This document shows positions 33,220 to 41,536 of a DNA stretch of 64,000 bases, one piece after another. Under the pieces are notes generated by a model, which searched no databases, had not been told where the DNA came from, and was given only the letters and a program-made list of their open reading frames with translations. The stretch is from JAICXG01 sp963801255. GTDB taxonomy: Bacteria; Verrucomicrobiota; Verrucomicrobiia; Chthoniobacterales; UBA10450. Numbering within the stretch: the stretch's first letter is position 1; each line of letters opens with the position of its first letter. Position numbers and translations under genes: made by a program. The stretch is from assembly GCA_963801255.1 (NCBI GenBank), contig CAWDEC010000012.1:372001-436000 (forward strand). Direction: 5' to 3'.

Positions 33220-34041
33220 ATGCGCACCGATCCCACGACATCGACGAAGGATGGAGTGCGTATCGCGAGCATCGGCCATGCGGTATTTGCGGCGACCATG
33301 GTCGCCCTCGGAATTCTAGGTCTGAGCAAGGGGGATTTCAGCCCGGTGTGGGCGCCGGTTCCCAAGGTCGTGCCGGCACGTGAGATCCTGGTTTATCTGT
33401 GCGCGATGATTTCTCTTGGGTCCGGCCTGGGCCTGGTTTGGCAACGCACAGCTGTCGCCGCTGCCCGCCTGCTGCTCGCCTGGTTGCTGCTTTGGTTGCT
33501 GCTTTTCAAAGTGACCGCTGCCTTCCCTGCGCCCACTGAGGTAGGTTCCTGGTATGGCTGTGCCGAGACCGCCGTCATGGTTGCGGGGGCCTGGGTGCTG
33601 TATGCCTGGTTCGCCACTGAATGGGACAAGCGAACCTTCGGTTTCGCCACCGGCGACAACGGGATACGCATCGCACGGGTGCTCTACGGTCTGGCTTTAA
33701 TCTTCTTCGGTGTGGGCCATTTCGTCTACCTCAAACAGACTGTTGTGCTGGTGCCTGCCTGGCTGCCGGGGCATGTGTTTTGGGCATATTTCACTGGCGG
33801 GACTTTTATCGCGGCGGGTGTGGCGATGCTCATCGGTGTGTGGGCACGGCTGGCAGCCACGCTCTCGGCGTTACAGATAGGCCTCTTTATCCTGTTGGTG
33901 TGGCTGCCCATCGTGTCGGCCGGCCACATTAGCGCCTTTCAATGGGGTGAGTTCGTGGCCACTTGTGCGCTGACGGCCGGCGGGTGGGTGGTGGCGGATT
34001 CCTACCGCAACATGCCATGGTTCATGATGAAAAAGCGCTAG
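33220..34041 (+). CDS. DoxX-like membrane protein (273 aa)
   Basis: ATG 33220 lies just after the attC. At least seven hydrophobic helices occur, arranged as two similar halves: a first with VFAATMVALGILGLSKGDFS and a second with ARVLYGLALIFFGVGHFVYL, both of the DoxX/SURF4 type (small, lipophilic four-helix units). Such proteins sit in the inner membrane; roles from oxidative stress to quinone-linked oxidation are proposed for the family. Here the substrate is unknown. Confidence 0.65.
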   Translation: MRTDPTTSTKDGVRIASIGHAVFAATMVALGILGLSKGDFSPVWAPVPKVVPAREILVYLCAMISLGSGLGLVWQRTAVAAARLLLAWLLLWLLLFKVTAAFPAPTEVGSWYGCAETAVMVAGAWVLYAWFATEWDKRTFGFATGDNGIRIARVLYGLALIFFGVGHFVYLKQTVVLVPAWLPGHVFWAYFTGGTFIAAGVAMLIGVWARLAATLSALQIGLFILLVWLPIVSAGHISAFQWGEFVATCALTAGGWVVADSYRNMPWFMMKKR

Positions 34042-34055
34042 CCAGCCGCCGTAAG

Positions 34056-34157
34056 ACCTAACCCTACGATGGAGCCAACCGTGAACCGTCCTCTGCCTGG
34101 TTTTCCTACTTATAACACCACTCGTCATTTGCGGGTGGCATCTTTTTCTCGTTAGGT
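34056..34157 (+). repeat. attC site (102 bp)
   Basis: Cores are ACCTAAC (34056) and GTTAGGT (34151). The right arm has drifted (GGGTGGCATCTTTTTCTC). Confidence 0.8.
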
Positions 34158-34257
34158 CTATGCGGCATCCTGCGCCGATCTCACGTCGTTCAGCGTCTTG
34201 TCTCCTCTGGTCGGCAATTTTCATGTCGAAACCGCTGCGTTCACTCGAAATAAGAAT

Positions 34258-35274
34258 ATGAATCGGTTTCTTTCATTAGCGCTGGCCAAGGCCCCCTTAT
34301 CGCTCGTAATTATGGTGTGTTGCGCCGGGTTCGCATTTGCCGAGCCGGTGCCAGGATCGCTGCCCGCGCAGTGGAACGCCGGTGCCGAGAACTGCGCCGT
34401 GTCACCTCAACCTCCTCTGCAGGTACACGCCTACGAGCCGCAAACTTTCATCCTAAGGCAAAGTCCTTGCGTCAATCCTGAAGCGAACTTTCTCTACCTG
34501 CTCATTGGATCTCAAAAGGCGCTTCTGATCGACACCGGCGCTGTCACGGATCCAAAGAAGATGCCACTTGGACAAACGGTCCTTTCCCTTCTGCCGTCCA
34601 AGGATGGGGTACGCCTTCCATTGCTTGTCGCGCACACCCACAAACACCGCGATCATTACGCTGGCGACGGACAATTCGCCTCGCTGCAAAATGTGAAGGT
34701 CGTCCCTCCGGATTTGGCGTCCGTGCGTGCTTTCTTCGGGTTCGATCATTGGCCGGAGGGCATTACCCATTTGGACTTGGGCGATCGGATAGTTGACGTC
34801 ATACCAACGCCGGGACATGAATCCGCGCACATCGCTTTCTATGATGAAAGAACCGCGCTCCTCCTTTCAGGCGATTTTCTGATGCCAGGCCGACTGACCC
34901 TCGGGGATACAGCCGCCGATCAGAAGAGCGCCGCTCGCGTCATTGATTTTCTGGCGAATCGTCCCCTCACCCATATCCTTGGTGGCCATATCGAACGCGA
35001 CCAGGCCGGCCACACCTACGCTGAAGGCGCCACCTATCATCCTAACGAGCGCCCCCTTGAATTGTCGCGAGAAGACTTGATGAAACTGCCATCCGCCCTT
35101 GCCAGCTTCAATGGCTTCTATGCGTCGCATGACGATTATTCAATTACCCAGCCCATGCACAATCTTCTCGCGGTGTTGTGCGCGGCGTTCGTGCTGCTTA
35201 GCGTTGCCGCGTTCGCTTTGTACCGGTTGTTGTTGTGGCGGAGACGCCGCCGTTACCGATTGGCCCTATCATAA
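34258..35274 (+). CDS. Metallo-beta-lactamase-fold hydrolase with C-terminal membrane anchor
   Basis: ATG 34258 gives a signal-like N-terminus (LSLVIMVCCAGFAFA). The MBL fold is complete: the zinc motif HTHKHRDH near 126-133 (HxHxDH spacing), a third His in PTPGHESAHIAF near 187, an Asp in LLSGDFLM near 208, and a final His in LGGHIERD near 246. A C-terminal helix (LLAVLCAAFVLLSVAAFALY) plus an Arg-rich tail anchors it. Substrate unknown; this group includes lactonase- and glyoxalase II-like enzymes. Confidence 0.85.
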   Translation: MNRFLSLALAKAPLSLVIMVCCAGFAFAEPVPGSLPAQWNAGAENCAVSPQPPLQVHAYEPQTFILRQSPCVNPEANFLYLLIGSQKALLIDTGAVTDPKKMPLGQTVLSLLPSKDGVRLPLLVAHTHKHRDHYAGDGQFASLQNVKVVPPDLASVRAFFGFDHWPEGITHLDLGDRIVDVIPTPGHESAHIAFYDERTALLLSGDFLMPGRLTLGDTAADQKSAARVIDFLANRPLTHILGGHIERDQAGHTYAEGATYHPNERPLELSREDLMKLPSALASFNGFYASHDDYSITQPMHNLLAVLCAAFVLLSVAAFALYRLLLWRRRRRYRLALS

Positions 35275-35278
35275 GACG

Positions 35279-35403
35279 CCCTAACCAATCGCTGGGGTCA
35301 ACCGCTTCACCTCGCGACTAAGTTCGATATGGCAACTTCAACATTAAGATTCATAGCAAGGCTCGCTGGACATCAGCGGTGGCTCATCTTGTTTTCGTTA
35401 GGC
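35279..35403 (+). repeat. attC site (125 bp)
   Basis: Cores are CCCTAAC (35279, first base not a purine) and GTTAGGC (35397). The inner arms have drifted, but CAGCGGTGGCTCATCTTG is retained on the right. Confidence 0.8.
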
Positions 35404-35422
35404 GACAAGGTTGTTCTGCGAC

Positions 35423-35452
35423 TTGACGGAACAGGCTAATCTCTGGTATAGC
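35423..35452 (+). promoter_or_regulatory. Possible sigma-70-type cassette promoter
   Basis: TTGACG and TATAGC lie 18 bp apart, ahead of the 98-aa gene and of an AAGGAG ribosome-binding site. It may allow expression of this cassette independently of an array promoter. Pattern-based only. Confidence 0.4.
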
Positions 35453-35480
35453 CATAGGCGTACCTCAAAAGGAGTGCAGC

Positions 35481-35777
35481 ATGATCGGTGTATTCGTCAT
35501 ATTTCGCTTTGCAGACAATTTCAATGAACAAACCGTGCGGAAGATCGCTGAGACCGCGCACGCAAAGTTTGCAGGAATGGCGGGACTACGCTCGAAGGCT
35601 TTCACCCTCAACTGCGCAAAGCGTGAGGCCATCAACTTCTACGTGTGGGACTCAGAGGATGCCGCCAAGAGGTTCTTTACCGAAGAGCTTCTCGAGGGAG
35701 TAACCGGCCTCTACGGTGTGCGCCCTACCGTCGAGTTCGTGCAGATTGCCGCGCTAGTGGAGAACAATGACGCCTAA
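35481..35777 (+). CDS. YdhR/ABM-like dimeric barrel protein (98 aa)
   Basis: The 98-residue sequence MIGVFVIFRFADNFNEQTV, MAGLRSKAFTLNCAKREAIN and FYVWDSEDAAKRFFTEELL fits the ferredoxin-like dimeric barrel of putative monooxygenases such as YdhR. Active-site residues cannot be named. It has its own AAGGAG site and a possible promoter. The stop TAA is part of the attC core GCCTAAC. Confidence 0.65.
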   Translation: MIGVFVIFRFADNFNEQTVRKIAETAHAKFAGMAGLRSKAFTLNCAKREAINFYVWDSEDAAKRFFTEELLEGVTGLYGVRPTVEFVQIAALVENNDA

Positions 35778-35877
35778 CCAGGCGATGGAGCCAACCGCGA
35801 GCCGTCCTTATGCCCAGTGTTCTTTGTTAGTGAACGCCACTACATTCACGCGGTGGCCCATCTTGTTCGCGCGAGAC
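35772..35877 (+). repeat. attC with decayed right core (106 bp)
   Basis: Left core GCCTAAC (35772) and arm GATGGAGCCAACCGCGAGC are intact; the right end reads CATCTTGTTCGCGCGAGAC, aligned to the normal TTCTCGTTAGGC with four changes. Confidence 0.65.
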
Positions 35878-35909
35878 CTCGGCTGATCCCCCTATATCAG
35901 GAAGCCAGG

Positions 35910-35951
35910 ATGACGGATCAGGTTCAACACGCAATGGTCCTGACTGTCTAA
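35910..35951 (+). pseudogene. 13-codon relic of membrane-protein family A
   Basis: The frame MTDQVQHAMVLTV and TAA matches the N-termini of the 197-aa membrane proteins at 9621 (MNDQFQHVMVLT) and 55727 (MSDQFQYVMVLT). It sits right after an attC, as those do. So a third copy was once here and all but its first codons was lost. Confidence 0.6.
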
Positions 35952-35956
35952 AGAGC

Positions 35957-36421
35957 ATGCGCACACTGCTCTCGCTCGCACTCATGTTCCTTGTCGTCCT
36001 GCCGGCCTTGGCGAAGGATGACGAAGCCAGGATCAAGGCCACGGTGGAGGATCGTTACAAGGAGTGGCTCGATGCGGCGAACAAGAAAGACGCCGAGGCG
36101 CTCACCAATCTTTACGACGAGAATGCGGTCCTCATGCCCAAGGAGGAGGAGCCGGTCCTCGGCAAGGCCGCGATCGGCGAGTATTATAAACAGCTCGTCG
36201 CCGACCCGCACTTTGTGCCGTTCACGCTGACCCTCAATTGGAACAGCTTCCATGTGGTGGGTGACATCGCGATTGCGACCTCGGTTTTCGAAGGTGACGT
36301 AACGAGAAACGAGAAACAGACCCATTTCCGGGGCAAGAACCTGCTTGTCTGGAGGAAGCAAAAAGACAGCTCGTGGAAGATCTTTCGCTACATGTACGAC
36401 GAGATCCCAGCGAAGAAATAA
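35957..36421 (+). CDS. Secreted NTF2/DUF4440-like protein (154 aa)
   Basis: Residues 1-19 are a signal peptide (MRTLLSLALMFLVVLPALA). The mature protein has the NTF2-like order: a long first helix (IKATVEDRYKEWLDAANKKD), LYDENAVLMPKEEEPVLG, then strands ending SWKIFRYMYDEIP. DUF4440/SnoaL-like exported proteins of this kind are of unknown activity. It is only 5 bp after the relic of another gene, implying a fused cassette. Confidence 0.75.
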   Translation: MRTLLSLALMFLVVLPALAKDDEARIKATVEDRYKEWLDAANKKDAEALTNLYDENAVLMPKEEEPVLGKAAIGEYYKQLVADPHFVPFTLTLNWNSFHVVGDIAIATSVFEGDVTRNEKQTHFRGKNLLVWRKQKDSSWKIFRYMYDEIPAKK

Positions 36422-36485
36422 CTTACGACTCCAGACAGTCACTGACCATGTCTGTCGCTCGAGATAGAGCCGTGTTCTACAATAG

Positions 36486-36609
36486 GTCTAACCAAGTGCC
36501 GGAGCGAACGGCTACCCGCCGTAATAAAAAGTTGAGGGTTGAGAGATGGTTGTTGAGCGTTTAAGAGGTTCGACGCCGCCGTCTCCGGCTCATCTTGTTC
36601 TCGTTAAAT
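36486..36609 (+). repeat. attC site (124 bp)
   Basis: Cores are GTCTAAC (36486) and GTTAAAT (36603). The centre contains AGTTGAGGGTTGAGAGATGG, an A/G-rich module shared with 54904. Confidence 0.85.
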
Positions 36610-37525
36610 GACAAGCACAGGCGGGACCCTTTCACAGCAAACCGACGCGGATCTTCCCGTGTTCCTGGTCATCACGCGTGCGGTGCTGATCGGGATGCTG
36701 GTGATGTTGGTCGGAACCATTCCGCGGAATCTTATCTTTGCGGCGAACCTGCGGCTCTTTCCGGGTGTGCCGTGGGCCGTGCCACTGACCGCGGTGTATC
36801 TGTGGTTCTTCTGGAGATATCTCAAAGGCGCCGGCCCGCCGGAGGAGACAACAGAGTTCCGCCGGACGAGCCTTCGCGCGAATCGGGTCACGTGCGTCGT
36901 GTGGGCGTGGTCGCTCCTTGCAGGCGGGCTTGGAATTGTCGCGCTCGTTCTCGCGCTTCGGCTGGCGAATCGGTTGGTGCTGCTACCTGAGCAGAATCTT
37001 CCGAACCTGGCGCATGTGCCGAAATTGACGGTCGTGTCGCTCCTTCTTATGGCCGCGCCGGTTGCTGGCATCATCGAAGAAGCTGCCTTTCGCGGCTATA
37101 TGCAGGCGCCGATCGAGCGTCGCAGCGGCCTGGCAATCGCGATCCTAGTTACGGGAACGATGTTCGCCGTGGCTCATCTGGATTTTACCTTAATCCTTTG
37201 GCCCTACTACGTGGCAGCAGCTGCGATCTACGGCATGGTGACTTATCTGACGAACTCAATTCTACCTGCAATAGTGCTGCACACGTGCGGAAATCTATAT
37301 TCGAATATGGAACTCTGGCTACACGGTCAGGCGGAATGGCAGGCCACGTCGGCTTCCGTGGGGCTGATCTGGAAAACGGGCGCCGATGCCTCGTTCTGGG
37401 GAACGAGCCTTGCGCTTGTCATTGCTATGGCAGCGACGGCCTGGGCCTACATCCGGTTAGCACGCTGCAATCATCTAACCAAGCGACTCAGCGAACCGCT
37501 GGCCACTCCGCGTTCTGGCTCTTGA
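36608..37525 (+). CDS. CPBP family intramembrane metalloprotease
   Basis: The ATG overlaps the attC right core (GTTAAATG). The 305-residue protein has about eight membrane helices and the CPBP (Abi) motifs: EEAAFRGYMQ near 157-166, AVAHLDF near 188 and LHTCGN near 224, the glutamate and histidine residues forming the metal site. Relatives cleave prenylated or membrane peptides and in some bacteria give bacteriocin self-immunity. The frame continues into the attC (HLTKRLSEPLATP). A second CPBP gene is at 53799. Confidence 0.85.
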   Translation: MTSTGGTLSQQTDADLPVFLVITRAVLIGMLVMLVGTIPRNLIFAANLRLFPGVPWAVPLTAVYLWFFWRYLKGAGPPEETTEFRRTSLRANRVTCVVWAWSLLAGGLGIVALVLALRLANRLVLLPEQNLPNLAHVPKLTVVSLLLMAAPVAGIIEEAAFRGYMQAPIERRSGLAIAILVTGTMFAVAHLDFTLILWPYYVAAAAIYGMVTYLTNSILPAIVLHTCGNLYSNMELWLHGQAEWQATSASVGLIWKTGADASFWGTSLALVIAMAATAWAYIRLARCNHLTKRLSEPLATPRSGS

Positions 37526-37589
37526 TGATTTCCGCATTCCAAGGGCGGCGGCGTTCGCCAGCGGTCGCTGATCTTGAGTCTCCTTAGGC
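37473..37589 (+). repeat. attC site (117 bp) with variant core
   Basis: Cores are ATCTAAC (37473) and CTTAGGC (37583). Arms CAGCGAACCGCTGGCC and CGCCAGCGGTCGCTG pair well. The G-to-C change in the right core matches that at 13543. Confidence 0.8.
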
Positions 37590-37601
37590 GAACAACGCGC
37601 G

Positions 37602-38177
37602 ATGCCCGAAGTCATTTATTACGTCGCTAGCAGCTTGGATGGTTACATTGCCACCGCCGATGGGAGCGTCGACTGGCTCTCGCTCTTCCACACTGCGGGA
37701 GAAGATCACGGTGCAGCCGAGCTGGAAGCGTCCGTCGATGCTCTCTTGCTTGGCAGTCACACCTATGAGTTTGCACTGAAGCTTGGCCACTGGCCGTCGC
37801 CCGATAAGCCGTCGTGGGTTTTCACCCGCCGCGACCTACCAATTCTTCATCCTAGCATCACCCTGACTGCGGATAGCCCGCGTGTGGTGGTCGAGTTGCT
37901 GGCGTCGCGCGGATTGCGTCGAGCCTGGCTGATGGGTGGCGGCAAGCTGGCGGCATCTTTTCACGCGGATCAGCTTATCTCACGCTATATCATCTCGGTA
38001 TTCCCGGTTCTCCTCGGCTCAGGTATTCCACTGTTTGCGCCGCATTCCTCGCCGCCGGATGCGTTACGCTTTGTTGCCGCGAAACCATTTAAGAGTGGCA
38101 TTGTTCAAATCATGTATGAGCGCGCCCAAACGCCTAACCAGCCGATGCAGCCGGCCGCGGACCGGCCTCATAACTAA
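37602..38177 (+). CDS. Dihydrofolate-reductase-like (RibD C-terminal family) protein
   Basis: The 191-residue protein matches the RibD-C/DHFR family: VIYYVASSLDGYIATADGSV at the N-terminus, ALLLGSHTYEFALKLGHWP near 48, AWLMGGGKLAASFHADQLI near 108 and ISVFPVLLGSGIPLF near 128. An NADPH-dependent reductase is likely, substrate unknown. It is a distant relative of the cassette gene at 20928. The last ~15 residues (TPNQPMQPAADRP) come from the attC. Confidence 0.85.
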   Translation: MPEVIYYVASSLDGYIATADGSVDWLSLFHTAGEDHGAAELEASVDALLLGSHTYEFALKLGHWPSPDKPSWVFTRRDLPILHPSITLTADSPRVVVELLASRGLRRAWLMGGGKLAASFHADQLISRYIISVFPVLLGSGIPLFAPHSSPPDALRFVAAKPFKSGIVQIMYERAQTPNQPMQPAADRPHN

Positions 38178-38266
38178 CTTGCGAGCATGCGAACGTTATT
38201 TCTAATTGATTCACTCGCGCTCTCGCTCACCATCCGCGGGGTGGCTGATCTTGTGTCTCGTTAGAC
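38132..38266 (+). repeat. attC site (135 bp), subtype B
   Basis: Cores are GCCTAAC (38132) and GTTAGAC (38260). Left arm GATGCAGCCGGCCGCGGAC; right end GATCTTGTGTCTC. Confidence 0.85.
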
Positions 38267-38297
38267 CTCGCGCGGCCCACCCACTTCAGGAGAACTT

Positions 38298-38672
38298 ATG
38301 TTTGACCACGTCAAATTCGGAGTCAGCGACTATGGAGCGAGCAAAGCGTTCTTCCTTAAGGCACTCGAACCGCTCGGCGTAACTGTCGTCTCGGAGGGGC
38401 CGCCGACGTACGGTGTCGAGCTTAGCTCAACGAGCAAGGCTTCATTGTGCCTCTACCAAACGGAGGAGAAGCCGGCGCCTCTTCACCTGGCGTTCACGGC
38501 TGAGAATCGACAGCAAGTCGAAGCTTTCTATCGCGCGGCTATGGAGGCGGGTGGCAAAGACAATGGTGCGCCTGGTCTCTGTCCGGAGTACCACGCGAAC
38601 TACTATGCCGCTTTCGTCATTGGCCCGGACGGGCATAACATCGAAGCGGTTTGCCACGAGCCCGAGGCCTAG
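38298..38672 (+). CDS. VOC family (glyoxalase-like) protein
   Basis: A 124-residue VOC protein: FDHVKFGVSDYGASKAFFLK, with His near residue 4 as in metal-binding members, then LHLAFTAENRQQVEAFYRAA and the closing AAFVIGPDGHNIEAVCH with a Glu that would be the last metal ligand. AGGAG precedes the start. The family includes lactoylglutathione lyase-like and fosfomycin-resistance-like enzymes, but the substrate cannot be told. The stop is followed by an attC of different type. Confidence 0.85.
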   Translation: MFDHVKFGVSDYGASKAFFLKALEPLGVTVVSEGPPTYGVELSSTSKASLCLYQTEEKPAPLHLAFTAENRQQVEAFYRAAMEAGGKDNGAPGLCPEYHANYYAAFVIGPDGHNIEAVCHEPEA

Positions 38673-38739
38673 CCACCGAGGGGACGTCCACAAGAGGACT
38701 TGGCCCACTTGCGGCCGTCCCTTATGTCAAACGTTAGGC
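38667..38739 (+). repeat. attC site of a different lineage (73 bp)
   Basis: Cores are GCCTAGC (38667) and GTTAGGC (38733). The right end reads ATGTCAAACGTTAGGCCGC, unlike the TTCTC end of the rest; the same AYGTYRRACGTTAGGCCGC end occurs at 62808. Confidence 0.65.
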
Positions 38740-39024
38740 CGCAATACCCACGCGCTTCAACATATGCCGAAAAAATCGGGCAAGATGATGGGTTCCGGGG
38801 GTTCAATCATGACGTGAGAATGATTGCTCAGCAGCACTCAGGCATGGACAGGCCAACCGGTATGAATTTGAAACCTCGTTTGTCAATACCTGCACACGGA
38901 ACCCCGATTTACCTTGCTATCCTTTGGGGTTTTTGTATCCAATGTCGCGCACTGCCAAAATCTTGGAAGTAGAAGAGAATCGGCCTCGGAAAATGAAAGA
39001 GATGCCGCCAAAGAAGAGTCCAAA
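38740..39024. other. Gap before the M14 peptidase gene
   Basis: Only a 17-codon frame at 38764 (PKKSGKMMGSGGSIMT) is seen after the attC, probably a remnant. The rest (38820-39024) looks like the native upstream region of the peptidase gene, including an A-rich stretch. No attC core is present. Confidence 0.4.
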
Positions 39025-41358
39025 ATGAAAAACAACTATCTTCACACAGCAGATACGACGAAGAAATCATTGGCCCGAGTGAGGCGCCTGGTTTCCGTGT
39101 TCTGCGTAGTCGCTGCAATCGCTCTGGCCGGTCTCGCTTTGGCGGGTGGCCCCCGGCACCCGAGTGGCGGTAGCAGCAAATCGCAGGTTGTGGCGGATCC
39201 AAGAAGCGAACAGGATTCAATAGCCGAGAAATACAATACGCTGGTGATGCGCGTTTACTTTCGCGACCGCGATGAGCGCGACCAGTTGGCCCAGGAACTC
39301 AGCGCCGAAGAAGCGGTAACAACAGGAGGCTATCTCACCGTAATCCGCGATCGCAACCTTTACTATGACCTGATCGCGCGTGGCCTCCGTGTGGAGATCG
39401 ACGAGGCCCGCAGTCAGAGCCTCAGTGATACCGAGATCCACAGCGACACTTTCTTTAGCGGCTACAAGACGGTGGAAGAAATATACGCCTACCTCGACCA
39501 GAAGGTGGCAGAGTTCCCCGATCTGGTCGAGAAGGTAGATATCGGTGACTCCTGGTGCAAGCTCCATCCAGGCTCGTGCAACCTGCCCGCTCCTTGGAAC
39601 GGCTATGACCTATATGTGCTACACATCACGAACCGCAACATACCGGGTCCCAAACCCGTCTTCTGGGCGGACAGCAACATCCACGCCCGCGAGATCGCCA
39701 CGCCAGAAGTCTTTATCCGCTTCATTGACTACCTGCTCGATAACTACGATACCAACGCCGACGCTCACTGGCTGGTGGACTATCACGACATCTGGCTGAT
39801 GCCCGAAGTGAACCCCGACGGCCACCACATCGTCGAGGCAGGAGGCGGCGGCAACAGCCCCTACTACTACCGCAAGAACGGCGATAACGTCGGGGGCGGC
39901 GGGTGTTCCTGGCCTCCCACAGTGGATGATCAGTTCGGGGTAGATAACAACCGTAACTTCCCTTTCCACTGGGGCTGCTGTAACGGCTCGAGCGGTTTTG
40001 TCTGCGACCAGACCTATCGAGGAACCTCGGCGGGATCGGACCCGGAGGATATAGCTATCGTCAACAAGCTTCGTACCCTCGTGGCCGACCAGCGCGGCCC
40101 CAACGACACCGACCCGGCGCCTATTACTGCCACGGGCGTTTACCAGAACATGCACACGAACGCGGCAGTGAACCTCATTCCGTGGGGCTGGACTACCACG
40201 CGGATGCCTAACTTCGCTGAGACAAACAACATCGCCGCACACATGGCCGCGTCGAACGCGGGTGGTAACGGTTACGCCTTTGGCTCGATCATTGACGAGT
40301 TGTATCCGGTAGATGGAGGCGCGATTGACTGGGCCTACGGTGAGCTGGGCATGGCGGCCGTCTCCACCGAGCTGGGCGGCAACGATTTCCTCATCCCCTA
40401 CTCGTGCATAGACAATCCAGGTTGCGGCTCGTCGCAGGGTCTCTGGCCTCAGAACCAGGGGATGTTTCTTTACCTGGCAAAGATAGCGCGCACACCTTAT
40501 CTGACTTCGCACGGACCGGATGCCAACACCGTTGTTACCAATCCGGAGTCAGTGCAGCAAGGCGTGCCATCGCAGCTAACTGCCAGCGTTAACTTCGCCT
40601 GGTCACGTAACGCATTCAGCCAGAACGTGGGCGCAGCAGTATATTACATCGATACACCGCCCTGGGCTGGCGGCACGGCTATTCCAATGAACGGCACTTT
40701 CACTTCGCCAACCGTGGCCGTCAACGCGACCATTAACACTGCCGGCCTATCAGCAGGCCGCCACGTGATCTTTGTACAGGGACGCGGCGTGACCAGCTTC
40801 CAGGGTTTTCAGACCTGGGGGCCGATCAGTGCGACGTTCCTGGATGTGACTGGGGAGACTACAAGCCTGGTGGGCGCAGCCTCACGCCTGACTCATCGCG
40901 CGGCGGGCAGTTTCGACATTAACATGCCGCTGACTGGTGTCTCCGGCGTTGAATGCCGTAACGCCACGACTTACAATGCTGTCTTTACCTTTGACGCTCC
41001 GGTTACTTCCGGCCAGGTGACAGTCCTAAGCGGCACGGGCACGGTCGGAGCCATCACTTTCAGTGGCAATAGCATGACGGCGCAGCTTACTGGAGTGACC
41101 AGTGCTGAAGTTGTAACTCTCCACACACAAAATATCAACGGCGACGGTCAGGCCCATGGCGATGTCCCGTTCGGCTTCCTGGTCGCAGACGCCAATGGCG
41201 ATCGCGTTGTGAGCAAACCAGATCAAACTCTTGTCCAGGGACAGGCAGGCCAGCCGGTCACGAGTGCCAACTTCCGCGAGGACCTTGATCTCGACGGCCG
41301 GATCAAGACTGCAGACGGCACGCTGGTCAAGAACAACAGGGGCCACTCGATCCCGTAA
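39025..41358 (+). CDS. Secreted M14 zinc carboxypeptidase with dockerin-like tail
   Basis: ATG 39025 is chosen because it precedes a signal peptide (VSVFCVVAAIALAGLALAGG). The M14 domain shows HARE (zinc His220/Glu223), VDNNRNFP with the substrate-binding Arg near 310, the third zinc ligand His in QNMHTNA near 377 and a Glu in TELGGND near 449. A beta-sandwich region follows, then DANGDRVVSKPDQT and DLDLDGRIKTADG, two calcium-loop motifs like a dockerin repeat. The enzyme should trim C-terminal residues from external peptides. At 777 residues it is far larger than a normal cassette gene. Confidence 0.88.
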   Translation: MKNNYLHTADTTKKSLARVRRLVSVFCVVAAIALAGLALAGGPRHPSGGSSKSQVVADPRSEQDSIAEKYNTLVMRVYFRDRDERDQLAQELSAEEAVTTGGYLTVIRDRNLYYDLIARGLRVEIDEARSQSLSDTEIHSDTFFSGYKTVEEIYAYLDQKVAEFPDLVEKVDIGDSWCKLHPGSCNLPAPWNGYDLYVLHITNRNIPGPKPVFWADSNIHAREIATPEVFIRFIDYLLDNYDTNADAHWLVDYHDIWLMPEVNPDGHHIVEAGGGGNSPYYYRKNGDNVGGGGCSWPPTVDDQFGVDNNRNFPFHWGCCNGSSGFVCDQTYRGTSAGSDPEDIAIVNKLRTLVADQRGPNDTDPAPITATGVYQNMHTNAAVNLIPWGWTTTRMPNFAETNNIAAHMAASNAGGNGYAFGSIIDELYPVDGGAIDWAYGELGMAAVSTELGGNDFLIPYSCIDNPGCGSSQGLWPQNQGMFLYLAKIARTPYLTSHGPDANTVVTNPESVQQGVPSQLTASVNFAWSRNAFSQNVGAAVYYIDTPPWAGGTAIPMNGTFTSPTVAVNATINTAGLSAGRHVIFVQGRGVTSFQGFQTWGPISATFLDVTGETTSLVGAASRLTHRAAGSFDINMPLTGVSGVECRNATTYNAVFTFDAPVTSGQVTVLSGTGTVGAITFSGNSMTAQLTGVTSAEVVTLHTQNINGDGQAHGDVPFGFLVADANGDRVVSKPDQTLVQGQAGQPVTSANFREDLDLDGRIKTADGTLVKNNRGHSIP

Positions 41359-41536
41359 CTGGCCGACCACTCGCGGCAGAATGGCTGGAAGCGCTCGTCG
41401 CCGCTTTCATGTGGCCATTTCACAGCGACGCGGGGCGGAAGGATCCCACCAACCATTGGTCGCGGCGCAGGGAAAGGGCGAACGACGTCGCGTAATCTAT
41501 TGCTAACGCGCGGTTTGTTATGACAGGATCGACGTT

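Noticed and set aside
39619..40512. A 297-codon minus-strand frame opposite the M14 peptidase
   Set aside because: Antisense of a well-conserved gene with an intact zinc-peptidase signature.
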